Shown: positions 12,563-19,616 of the stretch, in pieces
How positions within the stretch are numbered: position 1 is the stretch's first letter
Layout: each line of letters begins with the position of its first letter
IMG/VR virus record: IMGVR_UViG_3300017963_000085
Span: 1-48,596 of that record
Length of the DNA stretch: 48,596 bases
Strand: one strand, 5' to 3'
Source: a virus
Position numbers and translations under genes: made by a program
Notes under the pieces: generated by a model
Databases searched by the model: none
What the model saw: only the letters and a program-made list of their open reading frames with translations
What the model was told of the DNA's origin: nothing

Positions 12563-12695
12563 ACTCCTCGAAGCAGGTGCTATGCCCGACACGTTAGTGC
12601 GAACCTCCGCTGGTCTGACCTATATGGAGTGGCCAGAGGGAAAGCTGATCCAAGCAGAACTTGAACTCGTAACAAGGAGTAATAAAGCTAAATGA
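12504..12695 (+). CDS. Small hypothetical protein (63 aa)
   Basis: The ATG at 12504 has no clear ribosome site; a TTG at 12462 is an alternative. The segment DLTDAKFVEVLGRLLEAGAM looks like a genuine amphipathic helix, and the rest is beta-like (LTYMEWPEGKLIQAELELV). It may be translated by coupling with the overlapping gene upstream. No family recognised. Confidence 0.55.
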   Translation: MRTTILKDLTDAKFVEVLGRLLEAGAMPDTLVRTSAGLTYMEWPEGKLIQAELELVTRSNKAK

Positions 12696-13012
12696 ACAGG
12701 AAGGAGTTACTGGAACTCCACTCCCACATGAGCAAGCAGGCCAAGGCCATCATGGTCCTGAAGAACCAGGACTATGCTAATGAGACTGACCCGTTTAAGA
12801 ACTTCCGCGCAGCACAATTCTTAGGCGTGGACCCAGGCATTGCCCTGCTCATGCGAGTGATGGACAAGATTAGTCGGCTGGTTACTTACTGGGAAACTGG
12901 TGGGCAACTAAAGGCGGAGAGCGTGGAGGACGCCGAGCTTGACATAATCAACTACGTCATCCTTCACGCAGGACTAAGAGGTCATGAATGTCCACCAAGT
13001 AGTGGATCGTAA
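12692..13012 (+). CDS. DUF1599-like protein (106 aa)
   Basis: The pattern LKNQDYANETDPFKNFRAA, then GIALLMRVMDKISRL and a late acidic helix ending DIINYVIL, fits the DUF1599 family found in phages and thought to belong to the all-alpha NTP pyrophosphohydrolase-like group. A role in the nucleotide pool is therefore likely but not proven. Start overlaps the previous stop as ATGA, with AAGGAGTAATAAAGCTA upstream. Confidence 0.68.
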   Translation: MNRKELLELHSHMSKQAKAIMVLKNQDYANETDPFKNFRAAQFLGVDPGIALLMRVMDKISRLVTYWETGGQLKAESVEDAELDIINYVILHAGLRGHECPPSSGS

Positions 13013-13247
13013 CATCTATGCGGCTGCGGCTGCCGCTAAGATCAGGGATCCTGACAAGACTATGGTTGTGGTCGAGTGCGAAGTGGAGGCCTACCAAGTG
13101 GGCAACCAGATCGCTATGAAGATCATCGACCCTACTATCAGTTGGGTTGGGCTACCTGAAATCGTGGACCCTGGAGTCTCCCTCACCTTTGTGCTGGGAT
13201 CTGTGCTCCAGTCTATTTCACCTCAACAAGGAGGTCATCGTGGCTAA
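12984..13247 (+). CDS. Hypothetical protein (87 aa)
   Basis: ATG at 12984 with a weak AGAGGTC ribosome site, overlapping the DUF1599-like gene by 29 bp. An Ala-rich helix (NIYAAAAAAKIRD) is followed by beta strands (KTMVVVECEVEAYQV). No family recognised. Confidence 0.62.
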   Translation: MNVHQVVDRNIYAAAAAAKIRDPDKTMVVVECEVEAYQVGNQIAMKIIDPTISWVGLPEIVDPGVSLTFVLGSVLQSISPQQGGHRG

Positions 13248-13455
13248 GGGTGTCTCGTTCACCTGTGATATCCCTCGTGTGATAGTCAATCCACAAGGGC
13301 AGCGGGTGCGTGTTACCTTCCGTGAGATGGAGGAGATTGAGCTCATGGAACTTCTGTCCGGTGCAGTTAACGCATTTAATCGCTTGCTCCAGAAGCGAGA
13401 AGAAGAGCGTGAGTTGGCGCTCGACGAGGCGGCTAATGCAAAAACCCAACTTTGA
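13240..13455 (+). CDS. Small coiled-coil protein, GTG start (71 aa)
   Basis: GTG at 13240 follows CAAGGAGGTCATC. Residues 1-30 are beta-like; residues 30-65 form an acidic helix with coiled-coil heptads (REEMEEIEL-like segment, then LLQKREEERELALDEAA). No family recognised. It overlaps the Sak4-like ATPase by 20 bp, suggesting co-translation, so a partner role to that ATPase is possible. Confidence 0.65.
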   Translation: MAKGVSFTCDIPRVIVNPQGQRVRVTFREMEEIELMELLSGAVNAFNRLLQKREEERELALDEAANAKTQL

Positions 13456-14248
13456 GAAGGTCGCGGAGCGTGCGCGTCAGGCTCGTGAGGCCTATCAAGA
13501 GAAGGGTCGCACCGGGAAGGCGAACGTGCTGGTCTACGGAGACTTCGGAACAGGGAAGACTACGTTCATCAGCACAGCGCCGAAGCCGATCTGGATTCAC
13601 TCGTTCGATCCAGGCGGCACAACAACCGCTTGCCTTCAACCGCTCATCGAGAAAGGTGACGTGATTGTTACTGATTTCAGCGGTGACAGTTTCCGTGACG
13701 CTCGTATGTTTGTTGAGTGGGAGAAGGAGTTCCGGTCGATGAAGTCTGACGGTGTGTTCCAGTTCCTCGGAACCTACTGCATAGACTCCCTCACCAAGTG
13801 GGCGGACGCTATGATGAATCAGATAGTAAAGAAAGGAGGGATGAAGAACGACGGCATACCTCAGCCGCGTGACTATCTGATACAGCAGATGACAACTGTG
13901 GACTACCTGGGCATCATCTGCGACCTTCCGTGTAACTTCATCTGCACTGGCCACGTCGGGCTGAATAAGGATGAGGTCACCGGGAAGTTGGAAACGGGAC
14001 TGTTGCTTGCTGGACAGTTGAGCAACAAGGTCCCACTAGTGTTCGATGAGAAGTGGCTCACCCGAGTCGAGGGTAAGAGTGATGTTCGTTACATCCTTCA
14101 AACCCGTAATGATGGCTACTACAAAGCCGAAACACGAATGGGAGGAGGTATCTTCGAACAGTTCGAGGAACCAAACTTCAAAGCTCTGTTGAGAAAGGCA
14201 GGAAGAAATGCAGCAGCCGAGGACAAAGAAAGCTTATCCGCCGCCTAA
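13436..14248 (+). CDS. Sak4-like RecA-fold ATPase (270 aa)
   Basis: A phage nucleotide-binding protein of the AAA_24/Sak4 type. Family members are RecA-like single-strand annealing or recombination proteins that work with an SSB. Walker A is GDFGTGKTT (35-43). Walker B is YCIDSLT (114-120). Length about 270 residues is normal for the family. The ATG at 13436 lies within GGCTAATGC; the ribosome site is poor, so coupling to the previous gene is likely. Neighbours fit the job: Cas4/RecB-like nuclease upstream, DnaQ-like exonuclease and probable ssDNA-binding protein downstream. Confidence 0.8.
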   Translation: MQKPNFEKVAERARQAREAYQEKGRTGKANVLVYGDFGTGKTTFISTAPKPIWIHSFDPGGTTTACLQPLIEKGDVIVTDFSGDSFRDARMFVEWEKEFRSMKSDGVFQFLGTYCIDSLTKWADAMMNQIVKKGGMKNDGIPQPRDYLIQQMTTVDYLGIICDLPCNFICTGHVGLNKDEVTGKLETGLLLAGQLSNKVPLVFDEKWLTRVEGKSDVRYILQTRNDGYYKAETRMGGGIFEQFEEPNFKALLRKAGRNAAAEDKESLSAA

Positions 14249-14855
14249 CCGGGATCCTATCCTGGTCTTCGCTGACGTGGAGACTACAGGGTTAAACTCC
14301 TACCGGAACGGGATCTGGCAGGTAAGTTTCTGCATAGTCGACACGCGCTTCGAGAAGGACACTTGGTTTGACATGAGAGTCAAGCCGTTCCCTGATGATG
14401 AGTGGGATGATAAGGCTATAGAGCTAAGTGGGATCACACCAGCTGATGCTAAGTCCTTCAGCGATCCTATCGGAGCCTATCAGCGGATCATCAACATCTT
14501 CTCGGAACATGTAGATCGTTATAACTACATGGACAAGATGACCTTCTTAGGCTGGAACGCGGAGTTCGACGAGGCTATGTTGCGTGAGTGGTGGAAGAAG
14601 TGCGACCTGAAGGAAGGCGTATACTTCGGCTCCTGGTTCCACATGCCGCCGATAGATGTAGCAGGCCTCGCGCACCTGGTCCTGCTTCGAGATCGCCTCA
14701 AACGCGAAGGTCCTGAGAACTTCCAACTCGGAACCGTCGCTAAGTATCTCGGTGTCGAGGTGGACGAGGAGTGCCTTCACGATTCCCTCTACGATGTGGA
14801 ACTCACGCGCGAGATCTACAACGTAGTCACTCGTAGGATGAAAGGTGGTGAGTAA
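14208..14855 (+). CDS. DnaQ-type 3'-5' exonuclease (215 aa)
   Basis: A DEDDh exonuclease. Motif Exo I is FADVETTGL (Asp23, Glu25), Exo II is GWNAEFDEAML (Asp121), and Exo III is HDSLYDVELT (His191, Asp196). It should remove nucleotides from 3' ends as a proofreading, trimming or recombination nuclease. It is separate from the exonuclease domain within the polymerase. Start ATG after AAAGGCAGGAAGAA, overlapping the Sak4-like gene by 41 bp. Confidence 0.9.
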   Translation: MQQPRTKKAYPPPNRDPILVFADVETTGLNSYRNGIWQVSFCIVDTRFEKDTWFDMRVKPFPDDEWDDKAIELSGITPADAKSFSDPIGAYQRIINIFSEHVDRYNYMDKMTFLGWNAEFDEAMLREWWKKCDLKEGVYFGSWFHMPPIDVAGLAHLVLLRDRLKREGPENFQLGTVAKYLGVEVDEECLHDSLYDVELTREIYNVVTRRMKGGE

Positions 14856-14921
14856 TTTCTAACTGCGCGCTAGCCCTCCGCGCTGTAAAAAATAGTGGGC
14901 AACCACTGAAACAAGGTAATG

Positions 14922-14946
14922 AGTTTCGGCAGAATCTGTCAAAACT
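14922..14946. promoter_or_regulatory. Operator-like palindrome, site 5
   Basis: Left half AGTTTCGGCAGA (14922-14933), centre A, right half TCTGTCAAAACT (14935-14946), 27 bp before the start at 14974. The outer bases pair perfectly while position 8 of the halves does not, which argues for protein binding rather than an RNA stem. Confidence 0.8.
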
Positions 14947-14973
14947 CCCACGCTCAAACAACGGAGAGTTAAA

Positions 14974-15384
14974 ATGAGCGAAATGACTGGCAGCATCCTC
15001 GACATGAACTTCGACGACGTTTACGATTTTGAGACCTTGCCCGATAGCAGCGAGGCTCAACTCCGCGTAACCGCCGCTGAGGTTTATCGCAAGGAAGGTG
15101 GCACCCGGAGCAATCTGCACATCACCTTCGACGACCCGAGCAATGATAGGGTCCAGGACATCCACCTCTACATGGGCCTCCCCATCGAGGACGATGAGCC
15201 GAAGAGGGTGAACAAGATGAAGCTCCGGATCAAGGCCTTCTACGAAGCGGTCGGTGCTGACATGAGTGGTCCCATCGAACTGCAGGATCTGATCGGTGAG
15301 ACACTCACGGCCATCATCGGAGAAGAGGATGATTCCGAGTACGGGAAGAGAAACTTCATCCGCTCCTTCGTCGTGCCGCGCTAA
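14974..15384 (+). CDS. Probable ssDNA-binding protein (136 aa)
   Basis: An acidic, beta-rich protein with an N-terminal MNFDDVYDFETLPD segment and strands about residues 28-65, resembling the DUF669-type proteins that serve as phage ssDNA-binding proteins next to Sak4. Assignment rests mostly on context: Sak4 and exonuclease just upstream, own terminator downstream, operator-like site upstream. Start ATG after ACGGAGAGTTAAA. It lacks the acidic DDDLPF-type tail of bacterial SSB; that tail is found on the protein at 4580 instead. Confidence 0.6.
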   Translation: MSEMTGSILDMNFDDVYDFETLPDSSEAQLRVTAAEVYRKEGGTRSNLHITFDDPSNDRVQDIHLYMGLPIEDDEPKRVNKMKLRIKAFYEAVGADMSGPIELQDLIGETLTAIIGEEDDSEYGKRNFIRSFVVPR

Positions 15385-15394
15385 GCGGTTCACT

Positions 15395-15431
15395 GGGCAG
15401 GGCCGCTCCCATAGGGCCTTGCCCTCTTTCT
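15395..15431 (+). terminator. Intrinsic terminator after the ssDNA-binding gene
   Basis: GGGCAGGGCC (15395-15404) pairs with GGCCTTGCCC (15415-15424), ten pairs with one G-T wobble, followed by the T-rich TCTTTCT. A moderate intrinsic terminator 11 bp after the stop at 15384. Confidence 0.65.
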
Positions 15432-15444
15432 GCTTGGAGGCCAC

Positions 15445-15720
15445 ATGAGACACCGAGTGCAGTTTGATTGCGAAGAGGGATTGTTCCACGACCTCAACGC
15501 CCTGATACCGCGTGGTGTTAAGCGGTTCGTCCTCGAGTGTGTCTGCCAAGCTTTAGTTGACAAGCTGAAGAGTGGCAATCGCACTGATATCCTTTCGGAG
15601 GTGATGAGGAAGCGCTTTGCCTTCGATGACATGCTAAGCATGGAGATGCTAGATGGACTTAAAAGATCTGAAGCAGAGCGTGAGCGACATGTCGAACGAG
15701 GAGTTACTGGATCTCCTTAA
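15445..15720 (+). CDS. Hypothetical protein (91 aa)
   Basis: ATG after CTTGGAGGCCAC. Residues 1-60 look like a short ribbon-helix-helix-type or helical DNA-binding fold (VQFDCEEGLFHDLNALIPRG, then RFVLECVCQALVDKL); that is an impression, not a match. The end overlaps the next gene by 68 bp. It may belong with the ParB-like gene two positions downstream. Confidence 0.65.
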   Translation: MRHRVQFDCEEGLFHDLNALIPRGVKRFVLECVCQALVDKLKSGNRTDILSEVMRKRFAFDDMLSMEMLDGLKRSEAERERHVERGVTGSP

Positions 15721-15859
15721 TGACATACGCGCTAATCGTAGAAAACCAGCAGAGAAGGCTCCCGCCAAGCGGACGGCTCAGCCTACGAAGAAGGTCGAAG
15801 CGGCTCTCGAGTCCCTGACTGCCGACGACATCGCCAAACTCATAGAGGCCCTTTCATGA
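15653..15859 (+). CDS. Small helical protein with Lys/Pro-rich linker (68 aa)
   Basis: ATG at 15653 behind ATGGAGATGCTAG. An N-terminal acidic helix pair (MSNEELLDLLNDIRAN), a basic Pro/Ala/Lys linker (RKPAEKAPAKRTAQPTKK) and a C-terminal acidic helix. The linker resembles flexible DNA-contacting tails. It overlaps the ParB-methyltransferase start by 4 bp (ATGA), so the two are coupled. Confidence 0.68.
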   Translation: MDLKDLKQSVSDMSNEELLDLLNDIRANRRKPAEKAPAKRTAQPTKKVEAALESLTADDIAKLIEALS

Positions 15860-17196
15860 TTGAGTCGACGCTACTACAAATACCACTCAAAGAGATCGAC
15901 ATGGGGCCAAGGTATCGTAAGGACTACCACGATGTCGAACAGCTAGCCGAGTCGATCCGAGAGAAAGGGGTGATCTCACCCATTGCAGTAATGGACCGTC
16001 GGCCAAGTGGAAAGCCATACCTCCTCCTGGCTGGCGGTCGGCGCTTTGTGGCTGCCGCTATCGCAGAGTTAGAAACCATCCCCTGCAATGTCTACCCTGA
16101 GGTGGACGAGCTAACGCAGAGGCAGATCGAACTCTACGAAAACATCCACCGTGAGCAGATGACTTACGTAGAAGAGGCTGAACTCACGGATGAGATAATG
16201 AGGTTGGAGGAAGCTAAACATGGCAAAGGCACTCGAGGCCCTGGAATGGGAGCAACCATCACTAAGACCGCTCACCTCCTGGGAAAAAGCCGAGCGCTGG
16301 TTCGTGACGAACTGGACTTGGCTCAAGCGTTTAAGGAGATGCCCGAGCTTAAGGAGAAGAAGAATAAAACGGAAGCTATCAAAGCGCTCCGTAAAGCTCA
16401 GGAGGATGTAGTTCGTGAGGAGCTAGCACGACGCCTGGAGACTGGTGTCCACAAAGGCGACACGGACATAGCCAGGAAGAACCTCATGAACGCTTACGTC
16501 GTGGGTGACTTCTTCGAGAAGGCCAAGGAGATACCTGCTGGCCAGTTCCACTTGGCCGAGATAGATCCACCTTACGGCATTGACCTCAAGGACATAAAGC
16601 GCAAACAGTATGAGCAGGTCACGGTGGACTATAATGAAGTCCCTGTGGAGGATTATAAGGACTTCATGCGTAACGTGTTCGCAGAGTGCTACCGGGTGCT
16701 GAAGGACAATGCCTGGCTCATCTGCTGGTTCGCGCCTCACCCCTGGTGGGAAACTATCCGGCAGGAGATCACCCGCGCTGGCTTCACGCTCTTCGCAGTG
16801 CCTGGGATCTGGTATAAGTCAGACAGTCCCAGCCAAACGAATCAGCCGAAGAAGCGTCTGGCCAGTAACTGGGAGCCCTTCTTCTACGCTTTCAAGGGTG
16901 ATCCAGTGATACAGAAACAAGGTCGGGCGAATGTGTATCCTTATCCTAAGGTCGTGCTGACGGATAAGACTCACCCGACGGAGCGCCCTGTCGAGCTGAT
17001 CGAGGCTATCCTCGGGACGTTCGTGACTGGCGGCTCACGTATCATAGTGCCTTTCGCCGGGAGTGGAAACACTCTCCTCGCTGCGTCGAACCTTAGTCTT
17101 CAGGCTGTCGGCTTCGATTTGACGAAGATATATAAGGATCGCTACGTCATAAAGGTAGCCGAACAGGAGCCTGGGAAGTATAGGAGCTACCGATGA
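15856..17196 (+). CDS. ParB-like nuclease/CTPase domain fused to DNA methyltransferase (446 aa)
   Basis: Residues 1-115 form a ParB/Srx-type N-terminal domain with the arginine box GGRRFVAA (60-67) and ENIHREQM (95-102). Residues about 125-190 are a helical ParB-type helix-turn-helix region. Residues about 205-446 are a beta-class DNA methyltransferase: catalytic DPPY (237-240) precedes the AdoMet-binding FAGSGNT (400-406). DPPY suggests N6-adenine or N4-cytosine methylation. The fusion is known from phages and mobile elements; it probably places methylation at specific sites or protects phage DNA. No cognate restriction enzyme is present. Confidence 0.88.
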   Translation: MIESTLLQIPLKEIDMGPRYRKDYHDVEQLAESIREKGVISPIAVMDRRPSGKPYLLLAGGRRFVAAAIAELETIPCNVYPEVDELTQRQIELYENIHREQMTYVEEAELTDEIMRLEEAKHGKGTRGPGMGATITKTAHLLGKSRALVRDELDLAQAFKEMPELKEKKNKTEAIKALRKAQEDVVREELARRLETGVHKGDTDIARKNLMNAYVVGDFFEKAKEIPAGQFHLAEIDPPYGIDLKDIKRKQYEQVTVDYNEVPVEDYKDFMRNVFAECYRVLKDNAWLICWFAPHPWWETIRQEITRAGFTLFAVPGIWYKSDSPSQTNQPKKRLASNWEPFFYAFKGDPVIQKQGRANVYPYPKVVLTDKTHPTERPVELIEAILGTFVTGGSRIIVPFAGSGNTLLAASNLSLQAVGFDLTKIYKDRYVIKVAEQEPGKYRSYR

Positions 17197-17681
17197 TACA
17201 AGAACAGGAGCCTCTCAAGGAGGAGCAGAGAGGTCCTTATGTAGGAAAGCTCACTGTGGAAGTAGAACTAGACGCGGCTACTCGGATGAAGTTCCAATCC
17301 GAGGGCCAAGTCAAAATAGCCACGATGCTTCAGTTCTACTCCCGCGTGACAGGGATTGCCAACCAGTTAGGCCTGCAAGGGAGGGTGATCAATCACCTTG
17401 ATATTCACCAGCCCCTCGTCCCGTATAGGCAAACGGGAGAGTTAACCTTTCAGGAGGTGAGCAATGGACAACTTAAGAAACTCCGTAGAGAGGCTCAAGA
17501 CCAAGCCCGGCACCAACTTCGCCAGGGCTACAGAGATCACGGAGCTGACGACCGCGATGTTAGCTCACCTGGCGAAACACGCGAAGCTGATGAAACTCCA
17601 GAATCGCAAGGACCCAGGGAATCCCATAACAGTCCTGGCGATCAGCTTATCCTCCCGTTCGCTCCTGACAAAAGCGATTGA
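17193..17681 (+). CDS. Hypothetical protein (162 aa)
   Basis: ATG overlaps the methyltransferase stop (ATGA) behind TAGGAGCTACCG. Residues 1-90 look genuinely coded (KLTVEVELDAATRMKFQ, then YSRVTGIANQLGLQG). Residues from about 91 are a low-complexity Gln/Arg/Glu/Ser-rich tail that overlaps another well-supported gene for 218 bp, so the tail may be disordered or shaped by the overlapping frame. No family recognised. Confidence 0.65.
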   Translation: MIQEQEPLKEEQRGPYVGKLTVEVELDAATRMKFQSEGQVKIATMLQFYSRVTGIANQLGLQGRVINHLDIHQPLVPYRQTGELTFQEVSNGQLKKLRREAQDQARHQLRQGYRDHGADDRDVSSPGETREADETPESQGPRESHNSPGDQLILPFAPDKSD

Positions 17682-17787
17682 GGAGATACGCCAGCGCAGC
17701 ATAGAACTGAGTGTCAATCTGCCAAGGCATGTGCCAGAGCACCGGCAAGTTTTGTCAGAATCTGGCGAAACTCAGGGGAAGGAATAG
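17464..17787 (+). CDS. Hypothetical helical protein overlapping its neighbour (107 aa)
   Basis: ATG at 17464 follows TCAGGAGGTGAGCA, one of the best ribosome sites in the window, so it is kept despite the 218-bp overlap with the previous frame. The product is basic and helical (TELTTAMLAHLAKHAKLMKL). Its last residues are encoded by operator-like site 6 (17748-17772). No family recognised. Confidence 0.65.
   Translation: MDNLRNSVERLKTKPGTNFARATEITELTTAMLAHLAKHAKLMKLQNRKDPGNPITVLAISLSSRSLLTKAIEEIRQRSIELSVNLPRHVPEHRQVLSESGETQGKE
17748..17772. promoter_or_regulatory. Operator-like palindrome, site 6
   Basis: Left half AGTTTTGTCAGA (17748-17759), centre A, right half TCTGGCGAAACT (17761-17772). 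It lies within the last codons of the gene ending at 17787 and 17 bp before the start at 17790, so it again marks a gene junction. Confidence 0.8.
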
Positions 17788-17789
17788 CT

Positions 17790-18131
17790 ATGGATGGCTT
17801 CCACATCATAGCGGCAGTCCTGGCAGGCGGTGTGATCAGCGCTTACGTGCTGCGCTCCCATCTGGCTGCTGCCCATCAGCTGGTCCAATCCAGCACAGCA
17901 CAGCTCGTCGATATGCGGAATAAAATAGAGGAGGCTTACGCTCTTATCGACACCCTGCGTGAGGAGTGCAGACAGACTCGGAAGCATGTGGATCACCACC
18001 TCACGATCAGGGACAATCAGCTCAACAAACGCGCGGAGGCCATAGACAAAGTGCTCGTAGAGCAAGGCACCCGCATTATCCAACTGGAGAAGAAGAATGG
18101 ACGCTATGACAATCAGCACCCTGACAGTTAG
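17790..18131 (+). CDS. Membrane-anchored coiled-coil protein 1 (113 aa)
   Basis: One N-terminal hydrophobic segment (residues about 4-20, FHIIAAVLAGGVISAYVL) followed by a long helix with heptads (about 30-105). ATG after GGGAAGGAATAGCT, just behind operator-like site 6. It overlaps a second protein of the same architecture by 35 bp. Spanins or holins would sit with lysis genes in the late block, so a role in tethering replication to the membrane is more attractive; the phi29 p16.7 protein offers an analogy, not homology. Confidence 0.7.
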   Translation: MDGFHIIAAVLAGGVISAYVLRSHLAAAHQLVQSSTAQLVDMRNKIEEAYALIDTLREECRQTRKHVDHHLTIRDNQLNKRAEAIDKVLVEQGTRIIQLEKKNGRYDNQHPDS

Positions 18132-18501
18132 TGGCGGCGTTGCAGGTGGAGGCGGCTTGATCGCTTACATCTGGAGGCGCTTCCGCCAAGCGAAGGCTGA
18201 GCGTGATGCCCTCGCTATGCGCACCAGTGTCCTCGAGACTCGCATGGACGCTATGGCCTCCTGCTGTGATGAGGTCAAGCAGCTCATTGCAGACGAGCAC
18301 AAGTATGCTCATGATGGTCTGGACACTGCACAGTGGGCCATGCAGCAACTCATCGAGCGGGTCGAGAGGCTGGAGCAGCGTGTGACTGACAACCGCACAT
18401 ACTCGGAACAGGGCCTCGACGCTGCACAGGTCACGGTCCAAGGTGTCATCGACCAGATAGACATGCTTCGGGACCGCATCGAGGAACTGGAGAACGCCTA
18501 A
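18097..18501 (+). CDS. Membrane-anchored coiled-coil protein 2 (134 aa)
   Basis: N-terminal Gly-rich hydrophobic segment (residues about 8-26, LTVSGGVAGGGGLIAYIW), basic RRFRQAKAER stop-transfer, then heptad repeats to the C-terminus (RVERLEQRV; MLRDRIEELENA). ATG after TGGAGAAGAAGA. It shares its architecture with the previous protein, and the two may form a hetero-oligomer. Immediately followed by the nucleotide and DNA polymerase genes. Confidence 0.7.
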   Translation: MDAMTISTLTVSGGVAGGGGLIAYIWRRFRQAKAERDALAMRTSVLETRMDAMASCCDEVKQLIADEHKYAHDGLDTAQWAMQQLIERVERLEQRVTDNRTYSEQGLDAAQVTVQGVIDQIDMLRDRIEELENA

Positions 18502-18842
18502 TGTCCAAGCCACTTATCTACGTGGCTGGGCCTTACACTAAGCCAGACCCTGCCATCAACGTAGCTAATGCGATGATGGTGGGGCACTGGCTTATGTCCA
18601 ATGGCGCTTATGTCATAGTGCCACATCTCAGCCACTTCATGCACATACAGCAGTCCCGCCGCTACAGGGAATGGCTCGATCAGGACAAGGCCATTCTCAC
18701 TCGCTGCGATGGACTCTACCTGATTCCCGGCGAGAGTCCTGGGGCAGATGAGGAGGTCGAGTTAGCACACCAGCTCGACCTGCCTGTATTCACAAACGAC
18801 GATGAGTTTCGTGACTGGCTATCTCACGTATGGAGGCACTAA
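18501..18842 (+). CDS. DUF4406 / nucleoside deoxyribosyltransferase-like protein (113 aa)
   Basis: The start KPLIYVAGPYTKPDPAINVANA and the later LTRCDGLYLIPGESPGADEEVELA match the DUF4406 group within the nucleoside 2-deoxyribosyltransferase-like Rossmann superfamily, which acts on nucleosides or nucleotides. The conserved AGPYT loop, Asp of RCDG and Glu of GADEEV are present. It probably acts in nucleotide salvage or base handling and fits the neighbouring uracil-DNA glycosylase domain. ATG overlaps the previous stop (TAATG). Confidence 0.75.
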   Translation: MSKPLIYVAGPYTKPDPAINVANAMMVGHWLMSNGAYVIVPHLSHFMHIQQSRRYREWLDQDKAILTRCDGLYLIPGESPGADEEVELAHQLDLPVFTNDDEFRDWLSHVWRH

Positions 18843-19616
18843 ATGCCATACTTTGAAGGGCCTCTTGACTGTCGCATTGCCTTAATTGGGGAGGCTCCTG
18901 GAGAAACTGAGCACCGTATGCAGCGGCCATTCGTGGGGCGTAGTGGGCAACTGCTCACCAAGCTCCTCGACCGCGTTGGCATAGAGCGACAGGCCTGCTA
19001 CATCGACAACGTTTTCCAGGAGCACCCGCCAGGCAATAACATAGTGCCCTGGCTAGACCTCAGTAAGAAATACGCAGTCGAGACTAAGATGTTCCTCAAC
19101 CATCAGGAGGGACTAAAGAACCGCCTGGCCTCATGCCGCGCTAACGTCCTGGTGGCTGTGGGCAACGTGAGTCTCTATGCCCTCACGGGCCTTAGACAAA
19201 TCACCAAGCGTCGAGGGTCCATCCTGGAAAGCACCCTCCTCCCTGGTAGGAAGGTCATCCCTATCATCCACCCGAGTGCGGCGCTGCGCCAATACACGGA
19301 CACTCACCTCATCGCCCACGACTTACGCCGAGCCGTGGACGAGAGCTTCTCCGAGGACATCAACCTCCTCGACCGGGAGCTAATCACGGAGCCGTCGTAT
19401 AGGGAGACTCTTGACTTCATTGAGGACTGTCGCAATGGAGGTCATGAGTTTGTCGCTTACGATATTGAGGTTACACGTGGTGAGGTATCGCATCTTTCCC
19501 TTGCACCTCACGCAAGCAGGGCCATCTGTATTCCCTTCTTGTTCGAGGGAAAGAACTACTTCGTGCCTGACCAGGAGGCGCGTATGGAGGGAGATTGCGG
19601 GACTCCTCGAGGATGA
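18843..19616 (+). CDS. Uracil-DNA glycosylase plus exonuclease start; 5' part of frameshifted DNA polymerase
   Basis: Residues 1-165 form a family 4/5-like uracil-DNA glycosylase: GEAPG (16-20), PFVGRSGQLL (29-38) and the catalytic-loop HPSAA (143-147). The four Fe-S cysteines of family 4 are not all present. Residues 200-225 begin a DnaQ exonuclease: AYDIEV with Asp207 and Glu209 is Exo I. The frame then stops at 19616, while Exo II continues in the +1 frame. The natural product is therefore probably an 801-residue UDG-Exo-Pol fusion, an arrangement recalling SPO1-type polymerases. ATG after TGGAGGCACTAA. Confidence 0.82.
   Translation: MPYFEGPLDCRIALIGEAPGETEHRMQRPFVGRSGQLLTKLLDRVGIERQACYIDNVFQEHPPGNNIVPWLDLSKKYAVETKMFLNHQEGLKNRLASCRANVLVAVGNVSLYALTGLRQITKRRGSILESTLLPGRKVIPIIHPSAALRQYTDTHLIAHDLRRAVDESFSEDINLLDRELITEPSYRETLDFIEDCRNGGHEFVAYDIEVTRGEVSHLSLAPHASRAICIPFLFEGKNYFVPDQEARMEGDCGTPRG
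19573..19590 (+). other. Candidate +1 frameshift site in the DNA polymerase
   Basis: A perfect Shine-Dalgarno AGGAGG (19573-19578) stands five bases before ATG GAG GGA (19584-19592). Skipping one base at about 19587 joins the exonuclease halves in frame. A Shine-Dalgarno close behind the decoding site is the known stimulator of +1 shifting in prfB. A one-base assembly insertion in the GGG run is the competing explanation. Confidence 0.5.

Noticed and set aside
14919-14972. 17-codon frame across operator-like site 5
   Set aside because: Too short, weak ribosome site, and overlapped by the palindrome.
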